A DNA stretch of 64,000 bases, from NCBI RefSeq assembly GCF_001619985.1, contig NW_017264196.1, positions 186,001 to 250,000 on the forward strand, given 5' to 3'. The position numbers and the translations under genes are program-made. This DNA is from Xylona heveae TC161 (lineage: Eukaryota; Ascomycota; Xylonomycetes; Xylonales; Xylonaceae). Each line of letters starts with the position of its first letter. Within the stretch, counting starts at the first letter, position 1. Positions 34,830 through 46,101 of this stretch are shown piece after piece. A model generated the notes under the pieces. That model ran no database searches and was not told the DNA's origin. It saw only the letters and a list, made by a program, of their open reading frames with translations.

Positions 34830-35874
34830 GAGACTTTGGATTGCGATTCTACGGGCTCCAGCTTGATTGGTGGACTGGAAGGTAGGTCCGGGGACGGGCG
34901 CATGGAAGAGACAAGCTCTGGCCCCGTCGTTTGCTTTGGAGGCTGCAATTGTGTTTGATGAGGTCCTTTCGCATAGACTGGACCGTCGAGATCGTCATCT
35001 TCCGTCTCTGATGCCGTCTCCTCTTCGTCAAAAGATGTTATGAGCGGCGCGCCTCTCTCCTTGATGCGCAAGGGCGATGTGGCCCTGTAGTCTCTGGCAG
35101 GTGGGGCGCCGGGTTTCGAAAACCCTGCGGCTGCCTTTGTGCCAGGCTTGAGCCTTGCGAGGTACGAAAGAGATGTTTTCACCTTTCGTGGGCTGGTCAT
35201 CAGACTGTGAAGGGACGTCCCAAACCATGGATCATCCTCTTTGTCCTCATCAAGATCAGAGAGCTCCTCGTCGCTGCCGACGTTCCCAGCGTTCAGCTTT
35301 CCGACAGCCTCTGCCTGCCATTTTCCTCTTTGTCTAGCTCCATTTCGCTTCGCAGTGATCTTGCGCATCGTCGTCCTTGTGTCAACTGGCCTGGAAATAG
35401 TGTGGATAGTTGACGCATTTTGTGACTTAGCAAGCTCTTTCAGCCTCATATATTCGGCGTGGTGAAGGTGTTGAGTGAAGCTCTTCGCGACTGCCAGAAA
35501 CTCGTCTTCAACCATGATATATCCGTCATCATTCTCATATCCTTCGCGCATAAATCTGAAGACATTATCAGCTACTAAAGCTTCTCTAAATTTGTCATTT
35601 AATGGGACTTACTCCTCTGTTGGAGGAGCAGGAGGCGGGGAGGTCGATGGCGTTCGTTCTATTCCATATTAAAAGACATTCAAATTGTTCTTTAGACTTT
35701 GGATTTACCATCTAAATTTGGTACATGGACAAATTTTCGCCGTTTAGATGGCGAATCTCTGGGAACTTCGTGACCTGGTGATAATGGAGCTGCTCTCCCG
35801 CGTAGCCGGTCTGGCGTATTCCCAGCTGGTGTTCGTACGCGACGACGACCGAGCCATGGCAGAGTTCGAGGCAT
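34583..35874 (-). CDS. Nuclear-type low-complexity protein, function unknown
   Basis: Exons 35874-35709, 35658-35613 (46 nt) and 35555-34583; introns of 50 and 57 nt; 394 aa. It begins MPRTLPWLGRRRVRTPAG with a KRRK stretch (nuclear-signal-like). Then come RTPSTSPPPAPPTEEFMREG across two junctions and a compact conserved-looking part YIMVEDEFLAVAKSFTQHLH followed by EYMRLKELAKSQNAS and ISRPVDTRTTMRK. The rest is disordered: acidic SDEELSDLDEDKEDDPW, Ser/Pro-rich segments, an IKLEP sequence like a SUMO acceptor site (psi-K-x-E), and SSSRRRRQTE. Such architecture suggests a chromatin or DNA-metabolism accessory protein, but this is inference. I recall similar unnamed proteins in filamentous ascomycetes without a function. 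It is divergent from the eIF2 kinase gene. Confidence 0.72.
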
Positions 35875-36670
35875 TACAGCTCAAGAAAAAAGCAAATGGT
35901 AGAAGAGCAAGCAAGCAAAATAGGACATTGTGTCTATTCTGGGTAATTGTTTTGGCTATGACATGTTATAAGCCTGGCCATGTGAACAATGACACACTCG
36001 ATATCGGCGTAAGTTGATATTGTACGCGTCGGAGCGCGGAGCTATCGAAACTCTCGCTACGGCTATCGATTGGTAGCGTCCGCACAGCCCACCATGTCAT
36101 ATCGATCATGACAGAGTGCCCGTCTTGAACACCTATGCTCTTCAACCTGAAGGTTGCCGTTTTCATACCTTTCTATTCTATATACTTTGAAAATACACCT
36201 AGATTCTTCCATAGAACGGTACAGTTGGCCCAAATTCATACCATTGTCGCCTACTAACATGGATGCCTGGGATAGCTTCAACAATTGCATCTTTTTTCTC
36301 GGCGTGCAGGTCACCGACAGAATCGCATCGAACCGGACAGTCCTTTTCCGAGCTCACTGCCTCTATACACGCAAGTGCAAAACATTTGGTCACTCTTTTA
36401 CTTTCAGTGGTCGGACCCAGGTTAATTTGTGACTTGTCACGTTCTGGTGTTGAACGAACGAGGCCGCTCAAGTTGTCGTCATTGCTGTCTCAACGCTCGC
36501 TTTTGCTTCATCTTCTTCACCACTCGATCGGAGAAGAGATTGTGATAAGCATCCTTGAGCGTCAGGCCTCAGAAACGCATAGTTGGTGGACTATGTCCAA
36601 CCATTGCCGAGGTGTTCATGCAATTCCCTACGTCCGGACTTTCGCCTTCCACCTGCTTGCTCCTTGAGAA
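35875..36670. promoter_or_regulatory. Divergent promoter and kinase 5' leader with uORF
   Basis: This 796 bp spacer lies between two divergent starts. On the kinase side an upstream open frame is present. An ATG at 36593 begins a 24-codon frame whose TGA (36665-36667) ends three bases before the kinase ATG at 36671. The same frame is open further upstream, from an ATG at 36263, so its real start depends on the transcription start. Otherwise no feature. Confidence 0.45.
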
Positions 36671-38976
36671 ATGGCGTCTTTCCCTCCTTCCGCAAGCGAG
36701 GTGACCTTTTCTGATCCGGAGTCGAGCTCAGACTCGGAGAGGGAAGACCGTCATAGTGGATCATTCGAGTCATTCAGCGGACGGTTGCGGGAACAGTTTC
36801 TGGATCTTGATGCTGGTCATGAGGATTCTTTCAACAATCCTACAGATGAGCAACCTCGCACGATGCCTGAGCTCGATGCTCATGGTCATAGTCAATTCCT
36901 TCTGAGCTCTCTCCTTGAGCAGAATTGCATGTTTCGGGCTCTTCACTTACTCAGCCGCGATGATACTTCGCAACGGAAGTATTCAATCAACGATCCTTCG
37001 GTGCAAGCAATGGGCAAAGACATATATGTCAGACTCTCGGAAAGACTTAGTGAGCACGGGGTGATAGGCCAGGGTTTTGAATCGGATGGAGTCAGTGGGC
37101 TACGTCAAAACTATCTCCAAGGGCTCGATGTGATGTCCCTGAACATACTCCAGGAGAAAGAAACTGTAGCTAAGAACGGGGAAGAGCAAACACGTGGTGC
37201 GGACCATGAAACTATAAGCAATGCACTTCAGCCCTTTCGATCTGAGGTTGCCTTACGCAATCTGATCAAGACTGGCACCGATGGCTTGACAAGCTATACG
37301 TCTGCAAAGAGCCTCAATAAGCTCCAGCAAAGCGCTTCGCAAGTGTTCCTTGGCAGAGCTGAGCCAGATTCTCCTCTTACATTGAAATCCCCTGATGATC
37401 TTTTCCCAACCTCCAGATATGCTCAAGATTTCACGGAGATGAGAATGGTCGGGAAAGGTGGATATGGCAAAGTCTTTCAAGTCGTCAATCATCTCGACGG
37501 GCAACAATACGCCGTCAAAAAAATCACTTTGAGTCCCAAGCGTCTCAAGCGACTGGAAAATGGCGGCGTCAACGAGTTGGAAGCTTTACTGCGAGAAATC
37601 AGGACACTCGCTCGTCTAGAGCATTCCAATGTCGTACGTTACTTTAGCGGATGGATAGAACGCAACCCTCTTCCCCATGTGGCAGCACCTGCTAGAGAGC
37701 GCAGTCTTTCTCAAAAATTACTGAGCGATTGTCCTGCAGATGAGGAAGAATTCAGTTTTGGCCTAAATTTCGAAGATGACGAGAAATCAACCGAAAACAC
37801 TGAGGATGATTGTGGTGTAATCTTTGGATATTCCTCAAGATCTGCTTCCGGACTCGATATTCCAAAGCGCACTAGAGGACGCCGTGCTAGTCGTGCTACT
37901 GTGAGCTCAGTGAATACAAAAAAGAGCTACGTTGAGAGCGCCGGCGACGACGAAGAGGACGAAATCGAGGCAATCCCTAGGAAATTTGGGCCGCTCATGG
38001 CGGCACCTACTTCCACAATGCAAGATACTACGGATGACATGTATTCCGACGATTTTGGCTCTCAATCTAGACCGCACAATCACAGCTTTGATTCTATCGG
38101 ACCAACTCTAACTCTTCACATTCAAATGTCTCTTCATCCTGTTAGCCTGAGCAACTATCTTTCCTCCGACGACCCCTGTCCCATCCAAGAATTCGATTTC
38201 AATTGCCGCCATTGCTATCATCTCCAGCCTTCTTTGCATTTGAACTTGGCCATTCTCTCAGGTGTGCAATATTTGCATAGTCAAGGCGTTATCCATCGCG
38301 ATCTTAAGCCGGGCAACATATTCCTTTCTATTTTCAAGGGTTCACCTCATCCCGCTGGTAGTGTTGAGGTCACCGCTTGCTCCAATTGTAAAACATGCAC
38401 CGAAGACCCCATATTTGTCGTGCCTCGCATTGGCGACTTTGGGCTTGTAGCCGATTTGAATAGGCCTGCGGATGTCACGCGTGCTCCTCAACAGGATCAG
38501 CCAATTGGCCGTATTATCGGAAGCGTTTCCGAATCGATTCCCGAAAGCATCAAATCACCCTCTCACATGCCCTCACCTGGTCATATCCGCGCTGTCGGGA
38601 CGGAGTTCTATCGACCACCTACGCCTCCGCGTTCGCTCGATGAAAAGTTGGATGTATTTTCCCTCGGTGTAGTCACGTTTGAAACCGTCTGGAAATTCAC
38701 AACCAGTAAGAAATTCTCCTTGCAGCTGCTGCTCGAGTTTGCTCATTAGAATGAATCTCAACTAACTGTGACACAGGAATGGAGCGTCATGAATGCCTTG
38801 CAAAACTCAACAAGGGTATTCTTCCCGCGAACTTTTCATACAACATTGGCGAAAAGACTGGCCGTCTCGAAAATTGCATCAGGGGGATGCTTCGTGATGA
38901 TCCTGCCCAGCGGTATTCCTGCAAAGAAGTAAAACGATGCTTTGAAGCACTCCTTTCTGAATTAGAGCAACGATGA
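36671..38976 (+). CDS. HRI-like eIF2-alpha kinase (IfkB type)
   Basis: Two exons, 36671-38705 and 38777-38976, with a 71 nt GTAAGA..CAG intron; 744 aa. The N-terminal 250 residues are acidic and helical, with SQFLLSSLLEQNCMFRALHL, as in heme-regulated-inhibitor-like kinases. The kinase domain starts near 253 with EMRMVGKGGYGKVFQVVN, then YAVKKITLSPKRLK (catalytic Lys) and HSNVVRYFSGWIE. A roughly 200-residue acidic insert follows, then VIHRDLKPGNIFLS near 542 and RIGDFGLVADLN. After it, GTEFYRPPTPP stands where most kinases have an APE triplet, followed by DEKLDVFSLGVVTFE. The split kinase domain is the hallmark of eIF2-alpha kinases. It would phosphorylate eIF2-alpha under stress in the cytosol; Aspergillus IfkB and fission yeast Hri1/Hri2 are the likely relatives. 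Confidence 0.88.
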
Positions 38977-39553
38977 CAAAAAGAGCGGAAATATATTGAT
39001 GCTTTATAGATGGCATTACTTTTGTCTCACGTTGCAGCCTGTACTACAATATCCACTTACATGAGTAACTGCTGCATTAGCATGGCGTCTTGAGTTTTCT
39101 GCTTAGCAGTGAAGAGATGCTAAGCAACCACCTTCCCGGTCTGATGATTTAAGCATTGTTTTCTTTTTCTAGAGTCCTGTTATGAAGGCGAAGCAGTTCA
39201 GGCCTACATTTCTGTATTCGTGGTTCATCGGCATATTTTCATTTCGGTCATGCATTGACCACACAGCCATATTTTTGATCACGATGAATAAAATTCTATC
39301 TCCTCTCACATCCTTATGCATACGTGAGAGAAAGCGCGTCCTGGAGCAAGCATCATCCAAATACGTCACATATTTTGAAGTGCAATATACAGCAGCGGGG
39401 ATTTATTTCTATAATACATGATGTCGAAGTGGCATCGACTTGTACCCAATTTTCCAGTCAACCACCCAATTGTACAAACCCGGATAACTCAAACATAATA
39501 CACCGCTCAGCTAAAAAAAATCCCAAAGGCTCCAAATATAGTACATCACTTGC
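38977..39553. other. Convergent spacer, eIF2 kinase / ATP25
   Basis: This 577 bp region separates two convergent 3' ends. It is AT-rich with several AATAAA-like hexamers (for example ATGAATAAAATT near 39284-39295). No gene is seen. Confidence 0.45.
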
Positions 39554-41926
39554 TCAGTCAACCTCGTTCACCCACTCCTGCACTTCCTTAACCTTCATGC
39601 CTTGCTCGCAAGCTCGCCATAACTTTACCAAACGATCGTCGGTCGCCACGCCGCTTTTCACATCATCTTCGACAGAGGGATACGCAACGGCAAGACAATC
39701 TCTCACGCCAGCCGCCACTTCACCTCTCAGCGCGACACGAGGCCTTTCTCGAGCGATTCCAGGAACCCAAGCCTCCAGAGTGCGGGTACATGCTTGCTGG
39801 TTTCGAGTTAGGGCAACAGTCTGGAACAAGAAGGCATAGAGTGACGCCGAGCGGGGTTGCATGCGTCGCGCAATATGGTGCCATGTGTCCCAGAACGTAG
39901 CCCAATCAGCTTGGTTTGCGGCGAGTTGTAGCACGCGTATCTGCGATTCTGGCTGAGTGTATTCAATGTTGAATGCAGTTCGTACTTCAGCGAGTCTGCG
40001 ACGTAATTTTTGTTGGCGTTCAAAATCTGCAAGGGATACAGTATAATATGTCTCGGTCGAAGAAGGAGGGGGGACATCAAGCTCGGCGAACTCGTTGCTG
40101 TTGGGATGATCTTCCAACGAGCTGGACTTGAAAGTCTGCGTAGATTCCGGATCCCGCTCTACTTCTATAGGAACGAGAAAACTAGTAGCCTCTTCGAGCT
40201 GCAGGAATATCTCTTCTGTAAGTATAAGAAGGCCTCTATGGGACATGTCATCGAGAACAGTCAGTGCCATGTCCAGCTCCTCGTCAGAGATGGTTTTGAC
40301 AGTGTTGGATACATTGCGGCTTAGCAATGCTTGGATGATCTTGTGAAATGTCGCTTCAGAAACATCCACGCCGGAGAGCTGCATTTCATGGAAAACGGAA
40401 AACAGGCTGCTCTTGGGGTAGCCTGGGTGGCCGAGTTGAATGGCACGACAGAAAAGACTGACGCGGCAATCCCAGTCGCTGGACTCCGGGAAAGACGGCA
40501 CGCTTTGGTAAAAGGACTGCAAGAAAGAACTTGAGTTCGTGTCATGGGCATCATTACCCAAGACCTCAAGAGCATCTGATTGTGGTAAGGCCTCAAGGTG
40601 ATTGAGTAGGACATGGAGCTTCATTGTCTTCGCGGCGTGCGTGAAATCTGCCGGGATGTTATCCTTCTGTTGGCTACTACCCATTCCTTCAAATGGCCAT
40701 ACCGACTCTGGTATTGATGAATTGCCTTCGGCTGGAGACACAATTCTCGGTTCCACAGTATCTATGTTTGCTCCATCTACTTTGGATGCATGCAAGCTAG
40801 CAGCGTGAGATTGAAGGAGGCGGGAAATTGTTGAAAAGGATCGGCTTCGAGTGCGCTGGAATGGATTGAACACGCGCCTTGACTCTGCAGAGGGAATAGT
40901 GGATCGATGAACTACCTCTCCAGCTACATCAGGTTCGAGTTGAGGCACGGTATCCTGATCATAATTGGCTTCCTGCGCCTCCTGTTCCTTGATCAACTCT
41001 TGGTCTTTCGCCTCCTTCCTGGTCTGCCGGTCCAGGGCACCTTGCCAGAGCCCCTCAAGATTGAGCTCCCCTCTTTTATCTTCCGTGAGCATTTGCACAA
41101 CAACTCGAGTCCCTGTAGAGGCTGTTCCAAATCCAACAACGCCTTTAGGAACCGTGTCTTTTACGGCGGTTTTCTGTTCGTCAACTCTGCCAGCATTTAC
41201 GCAGACCCATCCAGTGCGAACACCATCATCAGCATTGCTTGTCTCTGAGGCCCCAACGCTGCCAAGCATTCGAGCCCTTCGAGCCTTTCTCCGCATCTTC
41301 AGCTTAAGTTCATTCCGTCCCAACAGACCATCAGCAAATGGTGTTAATTTATGATTACTGCGCAGCCAGCGGCAGAGTCGGTCTGCAGACACATGGAGAT
41401 GTTTCTCGCTCCGAGCTGTGCCAATTATCATCACAAGATTTGCGCCCAAAGCTGGCGGCGGGTCGAGGTTGCGAAGGTCAAATAGCGTAAGGTCATCTAT
41501 ACCCAGATCAACCGAGACATACTCCAGCATAGGTTGTAATATTACAGGAGCATCTTCTGGCAAATCGGGAAGGCGTTGTCTTTCAGAGAGCGGCGAGGGC
41601 GCTTGCTGCGGTGTTTCGACCTGAAGATACCACGGGGTTGGCGTTGCAGTCGTTGAGGTTTTCGGCGAATCCTCCGCAATAGGATCAGGCCCATCTCGTT
41701 CAGAGGAACTCTGCCCAGTAAAGGGACGTTTTTGTTCTACCCTTGAGCTACGCCGTGACTGACACGCAGATATCCTTCTAGCTTGATATTGAGCTGGGTG
41801 AACAATCGTATTAGGAGTCGATGTTGATCTTGCGGCGAGGGTGCTAATGGAGGTAAAGGATCTCAAAACGGCCAATTGGCACGCATTGCACCTTGCGGTA
41901 TTAGCAATTGCTCTGCTAATGACCAT
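39554..41926 (-). CDS. ATP25: ATPase synthesis protein 25, mitochondrial
   Basis: Single exon, 790 aa. The N-terminus MVISRAIANTARCNACQLAV continues Arg/Ser-rich for about 60 residues, a strong mitochondrial presequence. A RsfS/Iojap-like domain follows (about residues 130-290), containing DDLTLFDLRNLDPPPALGAN, IIGTARSEKHLHVSADRLCR and GWVCVNAG. The C-terminal half holds the Atp25 mRNA-stabilisation region with many helical segments (SVPSFPESSDWDCRVSLFCR, then EVRTAFNIEYTQPESQIRVL). Family knowledge: yeast Atp25 is cut in two; the C-part stabilises ATP9 mRNA and the RsfS part assists Atp9 ring assembly. Length is somewhat above the usual 600-700. It is divergent from NMD3 across 337 bp. Confidence 0.9.
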   Translation of the reverse strand: MVISRAIANTARCNACQLAVLRSFTSISTLAARSTSTPNTIVHPAQYQARRISACQSRRSSRVEQKRPFTGQSSSERDGPDPIAEDSPKTSTTATPTPWYLQVETPQQAPSPLSERQRLPDLPEDAPVILQPMLEYVSVDLGIDDLTLFDLRNLDPPPALGANLVMIIGTARSEKHLHVSADRLCRWLRSNHKLTPFADGLLGRNELKLKMRRKARRARMLGSVGASETSNADDGVRTGWVCVNAGRVDEQKTAVKDTVPKGVVGFGTASTGTRVVVQMLTEDKRGELNLEGLWQGALDRQTRKEAKDQELIKEQEAQEANYDQDTVPQLEPDVAGEVVHRSTIPSAESRRVFNPFQRTRSRSFSTISRLLQSHAASLHASKVDGANIDTVEPRIVSPAEGNSSIPESVWPFEGMGSSQQKDNIPADFTHAAKTMKLHVLLNHLEALPQSDALEVLGNDAHDTNSSSFLQSFYQSVPSFPESSDWDCRVSLFCRAIQLGHPGYPKSSLFSVFHEMQLSGVDVSEATFHKIIQALLSRNVSNTVKTISDEELDMALTVLDDMSHRGLLILTEEIFLQLEEATSFLVPIEVERDPESTQTFKSSSLEDHPNSNEFAELDVPPPSSTETYYTVSLADFERQQKLRRRLAEVRTAFNIEYTQPESQIRVLQLAANQADWATFWDTWHHIARRMQPRSASLYAFLFQTVALTRNQQACTRTLEAWVPGIARERPRVALRGEVAAGVRDCLAVAYPSVEDDVKSGVATDDRLVKLWRACEQGMKVKEVQEWVNEVD

Positions 41927-42263
41927 ATTGAAAAAAAGAAAAAGGACTAGGTTAGATAAGTGAAGGTTTCACAATTGTTGTTTTTCCAATTGTTGGAGGA
42001 AAATTGGCAAGATTCCGAATTGTCGTAATGCTTACTAAGCAATCCAATATAATCCGATCAGATTAGATAAAATGATAAGCGATTTCTAATCGGGGTTTCT
42101 CCGATTTCCGATCAAATTATTATCATCCACTCTCTTTCCGAGGGGCAAAAGTCCAAACCCCAGTGTTTGTCACCACACAGACTTTCGGAGAGTCTTCAGC
42201 TGGCTGTGACTCCTCCAACCCTCCTTCTCTCAAAAGACTTTGTTTCACTCAGGATCACCCGCC
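41927..42263. promoter_or_regulatory. Divergent promoter, ATP25 / NMD3
   Basis: A short 337 bp shared spacer. Between about 42050 and 42115 the word CCGAT/ATCGG recurs: two CCGATC copies, and a small hairpin-like ATCGG..CCGAT pair around a GTTTCT loop. This may be a bound element or simple sequence drift. A pyrimidine-rich leader precedes the NMD3 start. Confidence 0.4.
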
Positions 42264-43917
42264 ATGTCTATGGATCTGGATGAGTCTGTTCCCATTGCGC
42301 CGCAGCATACAATGTTGCATCAGCCGCAACAGCCGCAGAATACTGCTACGTAAGTTTTCTATGAAACATTTTGTGCCTTAAAACCGTTTGATCTAATATG
42401 CTCTTCGTAGGATTCTCTGCTGCAACTGCGGTGCTCCCATTGATGGAACCTCATCTGCTGGCGCCCTTTGCTATGACTGCATTAAGTTGACCATCGATAT
42501 CACCGAGGGAATACAGCGAGAAGCCACTCTTCACTATTGCCGAGATTGTGAGCGGTGGCTGCAACCTCCCGCGCACTGGCTTGTCGCCGCACCTGAATCT
42601 CGAGAGCTACTGGCATTATGCTTGAGAAAATTGCGAGGCTTACAGAAAGTTCGGATTATTGATGCCGGTTTCATCTGGACAGAGCCCCACTCTCGGAGAA
42701 TCAAGCTGCGAATTACTGTTCAGCAAGAAGTGTTCCAGGGCACGATTTTGCAACAGACATTTGAGGTCGAATTTGTTCAGGCTTACCAGCAATGTCCCGA
42801 CTGCGCCAAGTCCTACACTGCCAACACCTGGCGCGCTGTTGTGCAGGTCCGGCAAAAGGTCCCTCACAAGCGGACCTTCTTGTACCTGGAGCAGCTCATG
42901 TTGAAGCATTCGGCGCACAAGGATACGATCAACATCAAGGAGACCAAGGATGGTCTAGACTTCTTTTATGCTCAGCGTAACCACGCGGAGAAGCTAGTCG
43001 ACTTTTTGAACTCGGTGGTACCTATTCGGGCTAAGAAGTCTCAAGAACTGATCTCCATGGATATTCACACCTCATCAAAATCTTATAAGTTTACCTTCTC
43101 AGTTGAAATCGTACCCATCTGCAAGGATGACTTGGTTGTCCTCCCTATCAAGCTTGCCAAGTCTGTCGGAAACATCACACCTATGACCCTGTGCCATAGA
43201 GTCGGCACTTCGGTGAACTTAATCGACCCCAACACTCTACAGACTGCCGACATTTCAACACCAATCTACTGGCGTGAACCCTTCACTCCGTTGGCGGATG
43301 TGCAAGAACTTGTTGAGTTCGTTGTCATTGATATCGAACCCCTTGGCCCGGTCAAGGGACGCTTCGTTCTCTCCGAGGCTACTGTGGCGCGCGCATCTGA
43401 TCTGGGATCGAACGATCAGACGTACTTCTGCCGAACCCATCTCGGTGGTGTCCTCAACGTTGGCGATTCCGTCATGGGATACCATTTGACTGGAACTAAT
43501 TTCAACAACGAGCACTTTGAAGCACTCGAGCAGAGCAACACTTACCGAGACACTATTCCTGATGTGATGTTGGTCAAGAAGTTTTACGCACGGAAGAAGA
43601 AGAACCGGACCCGGAACTGGCGCCTTAAGCGCATGGCCAAGGATGAGGGTGAGCTACTACCCAAGAAACAGGACCAGGAGCGTCTGGAGAACGACTTTGA
43701 GATGTTCCTTCGTGATGTTGAGGAGGATAACGAACTGCGGAATACATTGGCGCTGTATAAGAACCAACCCAAGCCGAGACCGGAGCGCATGGAGGGCGTT
43801 GAAGGCGATGCAGAGGAAGAGAAGTCTGAGGATAGCGAAGACGAGGATGCGCCGAAGATTAACATGGATGAGCTATTGGAAGACTTTGATGAACTCAATA
43901 TGGCAGATCAGCAGTGA
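42264..43917 (+). CDS. NMD3: 60S ribosomal export protein NMD3
   Basis: Two exons, 42264-42349 and 42411-43917, with a 61 nt GTAAGT..TAG intron; 530 aa. Exon 1 gives a Met/Gln/Pro-rich lead. After the junction come the zinc-binding Cys pairs: ILCCNCGAPID, LCYDCIK, HYCRDCERWLQPPAHW and QCPDCAKSY. Also present are DAGFIWTEPHSRRIKLR, a long central region with HKDTINIKETKDGLDFFYAQ, GTNFNNEHFEAL and the basic KKFYARKKKNRTRNWRLKR (nuclear-signal-like). The C-terminus is acidic with LEDFDELN, like the Crm1-type export signal region. Nmd3 is the adaptor that links the pre-60S subunit to Crm1. Length matches the family. Confidence 0.96.
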
Positions 43918-44213
43918 TGAGGAGAATGGATCTGGAAGTGGTTATATATCGGCGTTCTAGGTTTATGGGTTCAAGTTCTTACGTCCAGTTATAGAACTTT
44001 AGCCACTCCATTAGGCAAGGATAAGACGTGTTTCATATTTAGAGAGCTTCAGGATTAGGTGAATGTAACAAAAGTTGGTGTTTATTCGATCAAATAAAAC
44101 AGAGTAGACCGCTATGCAATACTATGCTTAACATCGAGTACAAACTGCACAAAGAAAAGAAGGCCAATATGAACCACAACCCCGACTCCTGACGAGTATC
44201 ACCGACACTGCTT

Positions 44214-45266
44214 TTAAAAAATCTTGCTGAGCACACGCTTGACTTGGTCTGGCTGATCCACGTTTCCGCGGTCCTTGGCGGACTTCAGCTTGACCTCATT
44301 TTGGCGGAAGTGCCGTCGGGGCTCAAGACTGACAGGTTCAGTTCTCCTGTTGCCATCCCCAATTTCACCAGTTCCCCTCTCGCGCTTCCGCTTCCTCTTT
44401 GCCTCCATATTGTCCAACATCTTTCCGCGCTCAATGTTCCTGACAAGCAATTTGTTCTCTCGGCTTGCCTGGGCCACATCTGCACGCAAGCGAGCTGCGC
44501 GCTCTGCATTCTCGTTGGCAATCTGCTCCGTCAGGTGATGCCACTTGAAGCCCTTGAGGTATTTGATATTCCAGACATCGTCATGATAAAAGTTTCCCTT
44601 TTTGCCGCCAATGAGTTGCGTGTTGAGCGTTTCGGCGACAATTTTTGCGTCCTTTTTGTTTTTGTATTCGACCCAGCCATCTGTGAAGGAGCGCTTCTTG
44701 TTTCCACCCGACTTGACTCGGCGAGTGTGCGATGCCGGATCCTCGGGCGTGAGGAAAATACGCCCAATCTCTCCAAACGGTGAAAGATAATGCCTCATTG
44801 TCTGAGGCTTCATGAAAGGCGGCACCCGTGATATGTAAATGACGCCAGTCTTCTTCACGGCGCGCTGCGCAGCGGCCAATTGTTTGGGCGTTAGAGGTTT
44901 CAAGTCGGGCTTGGAAGGCCCTTCTTCATATTCTTCTTCTTCTCCTTCGTCGTCATCTTCTTGTCCCTCCTCGCCCTCGTATTCTTCGTCCACTTGCTCG
45001 TCCTGGTCGGCCACATCTGGCTTCGTAGGTTCGCGCGCTCGTCCTTTTTGCGGCTCCAGTTCCCCTTCCTCCTCATCGCTCAGATCATCATCTTCTTCAT
45101 CATAATCATCGTCCTTTGAGATTTTTTGACGCTTGCTTCCTCCTCTGCGGGCGAGTCTGTTGCCTTTGCTCTCGTCGGCCGCGTCGGAATCGTAACCTTG
45201 GTCGTTGTCTTCGTCTTCGTCGCTCAAGCGGTCGTCGAGCCATTCATTGCGCGCCTGCGTGGCCAT
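44214..45266 (-). CDS. ESF2: Pre-rRNA processing RNA-binding protein Esf2
   Basis: Single exon, 350 aa from the ATG at 45266 (MATQARNEWLDDRLSDEDED); the frame is open upstream but has no other ATG. The first 120 residues are acidic low complexity broken by a basic KRQKISKDD patch. An RRM-type fold follows: KTGVIYISRVPPFMKPQTMR, HYLSPFGEIGRIFLTPED, FTDGWVEYKNKKDAKIVAE and KGNFYHDDVWNIKYLKGFKW. A basic tail ends the protein. This is the Esf2/ABT1 pattern: a nucleolar SSU-processome factor binding U3/pre-18S RNA and stimulating the Dbp8 helicase. It is convergent with NMD3, with a gap of about 300 bases (43918-44213) that holds only 3' flank sequence. Confidence 0.94.
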   Translation of the reverse strand: MATQARNEWLDDRLSDEDEDNDQGYDSDAADESKGNRLARRGGSKRQKISKDDDYDEEDDDLSDEEEGELEPQKGRAREPTKPDVADQDEQVDEEYEGEEGQEDDDEGEEEEYEEGPSKPDLKPLTPKQLAAAQRAVKKTGVIYISRVPPFMKPQTMRHYLSPFGEIGRIFLTPEDPASHTRRVKSGGNKKRSFTDGWVEYKNKKDAKIVAETLNTQLIGGKKGNFYHDDVWNIKYLKGFKWHHLTEQIANENAERAARLRADVAQASRENKLLVRNIERGKMLDNMEAKRKRKRERGTGEIGDGNRRTEPVSLEPRRHFRQNEVKLKSAKDRGNVDQPDQVKRVLSKIF

Positions 45267-46101
45267 GGCGGCTGAGATCGATTGGAAATTTGTATGATAT
45301 TGGAGGGTGGCAGTTATATCCAAGTTAAATCTATTGGAGAGTAAGTGTTGGATTGTATCGAATGGCCAGCAGAACTACTTGTCCTCCGATAGACTTTTGG
45401 TCTTTACGTGCCTCGTCCGGTGGGAAGTTTTCTCCCTTATCGATAAGACTCGCTCTATTCGCTCGTCTCCGTTCTAACCACTCGTGCAATCACTCCCTGA
45501 TATCGTCGTCAATTCATCGTAATACTTCCATATTACTTATCCCCTGAATTATTTTTTTTATTAATAGTACTTCTACCATTGAAATATGTGATTTGAATGA
45601 CCGTATGTCTAAATATTGAGCTTTTTATACACAAGCTTTACGACTTTGGGGCCTGAGAAGAGCGAAAGCCACGAGAGAACCGGGTGAAGGCACAGAGAAA
45701 TTGCATGCTGCCCCAGCGGTGTCCGCATGATAGTCAAGTATAGAGGCGGACATCAGTTGCAGAATGAGTTGGCTTAGAGAGAATGTCCGCAGGCGGTGCT
45801 GGGACTTTGAGAACTGCCCTAGATGTCCATTTGATTGTGGTCGCCGTTCTTTCTAAATTGGAATTCGTTGATGTGAGAAATGCTAAATCGACACATTGTT
45901 CCCTGGGGAATATACCTAGAGTCAATCATCCGAAACGCAGAATCCTCTTTAACCCTTCAAAACTTATTGATATAAATACAAAACGAAGCCAATTCTTAAA
46001 GCAAAGGTATCTTATACGAGTCTTTCAATCATAAATCCAAATGGCGGAAGCGGAAAAGGTGGAACATTAGTCTAGCCAGTAAGTCTAGACACGAGAGATG
46101 C
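45267..46101. other. Spacer between ESF2 start and PEX12 end
   Basis: This contains the ESF2 promoter (left, reading leftwards) and the PEX12 3' flank. Short frames have no support. Only AT-rich runs (about 45545-45610) stand out. Confidence 0.45.

Noticed and set aside
44839-45105. Ser-rich plus-strand frame
   Set aside because: It is the complement of the acidic GAA/GAG-rich stretch of ESF2 and has no independent support.
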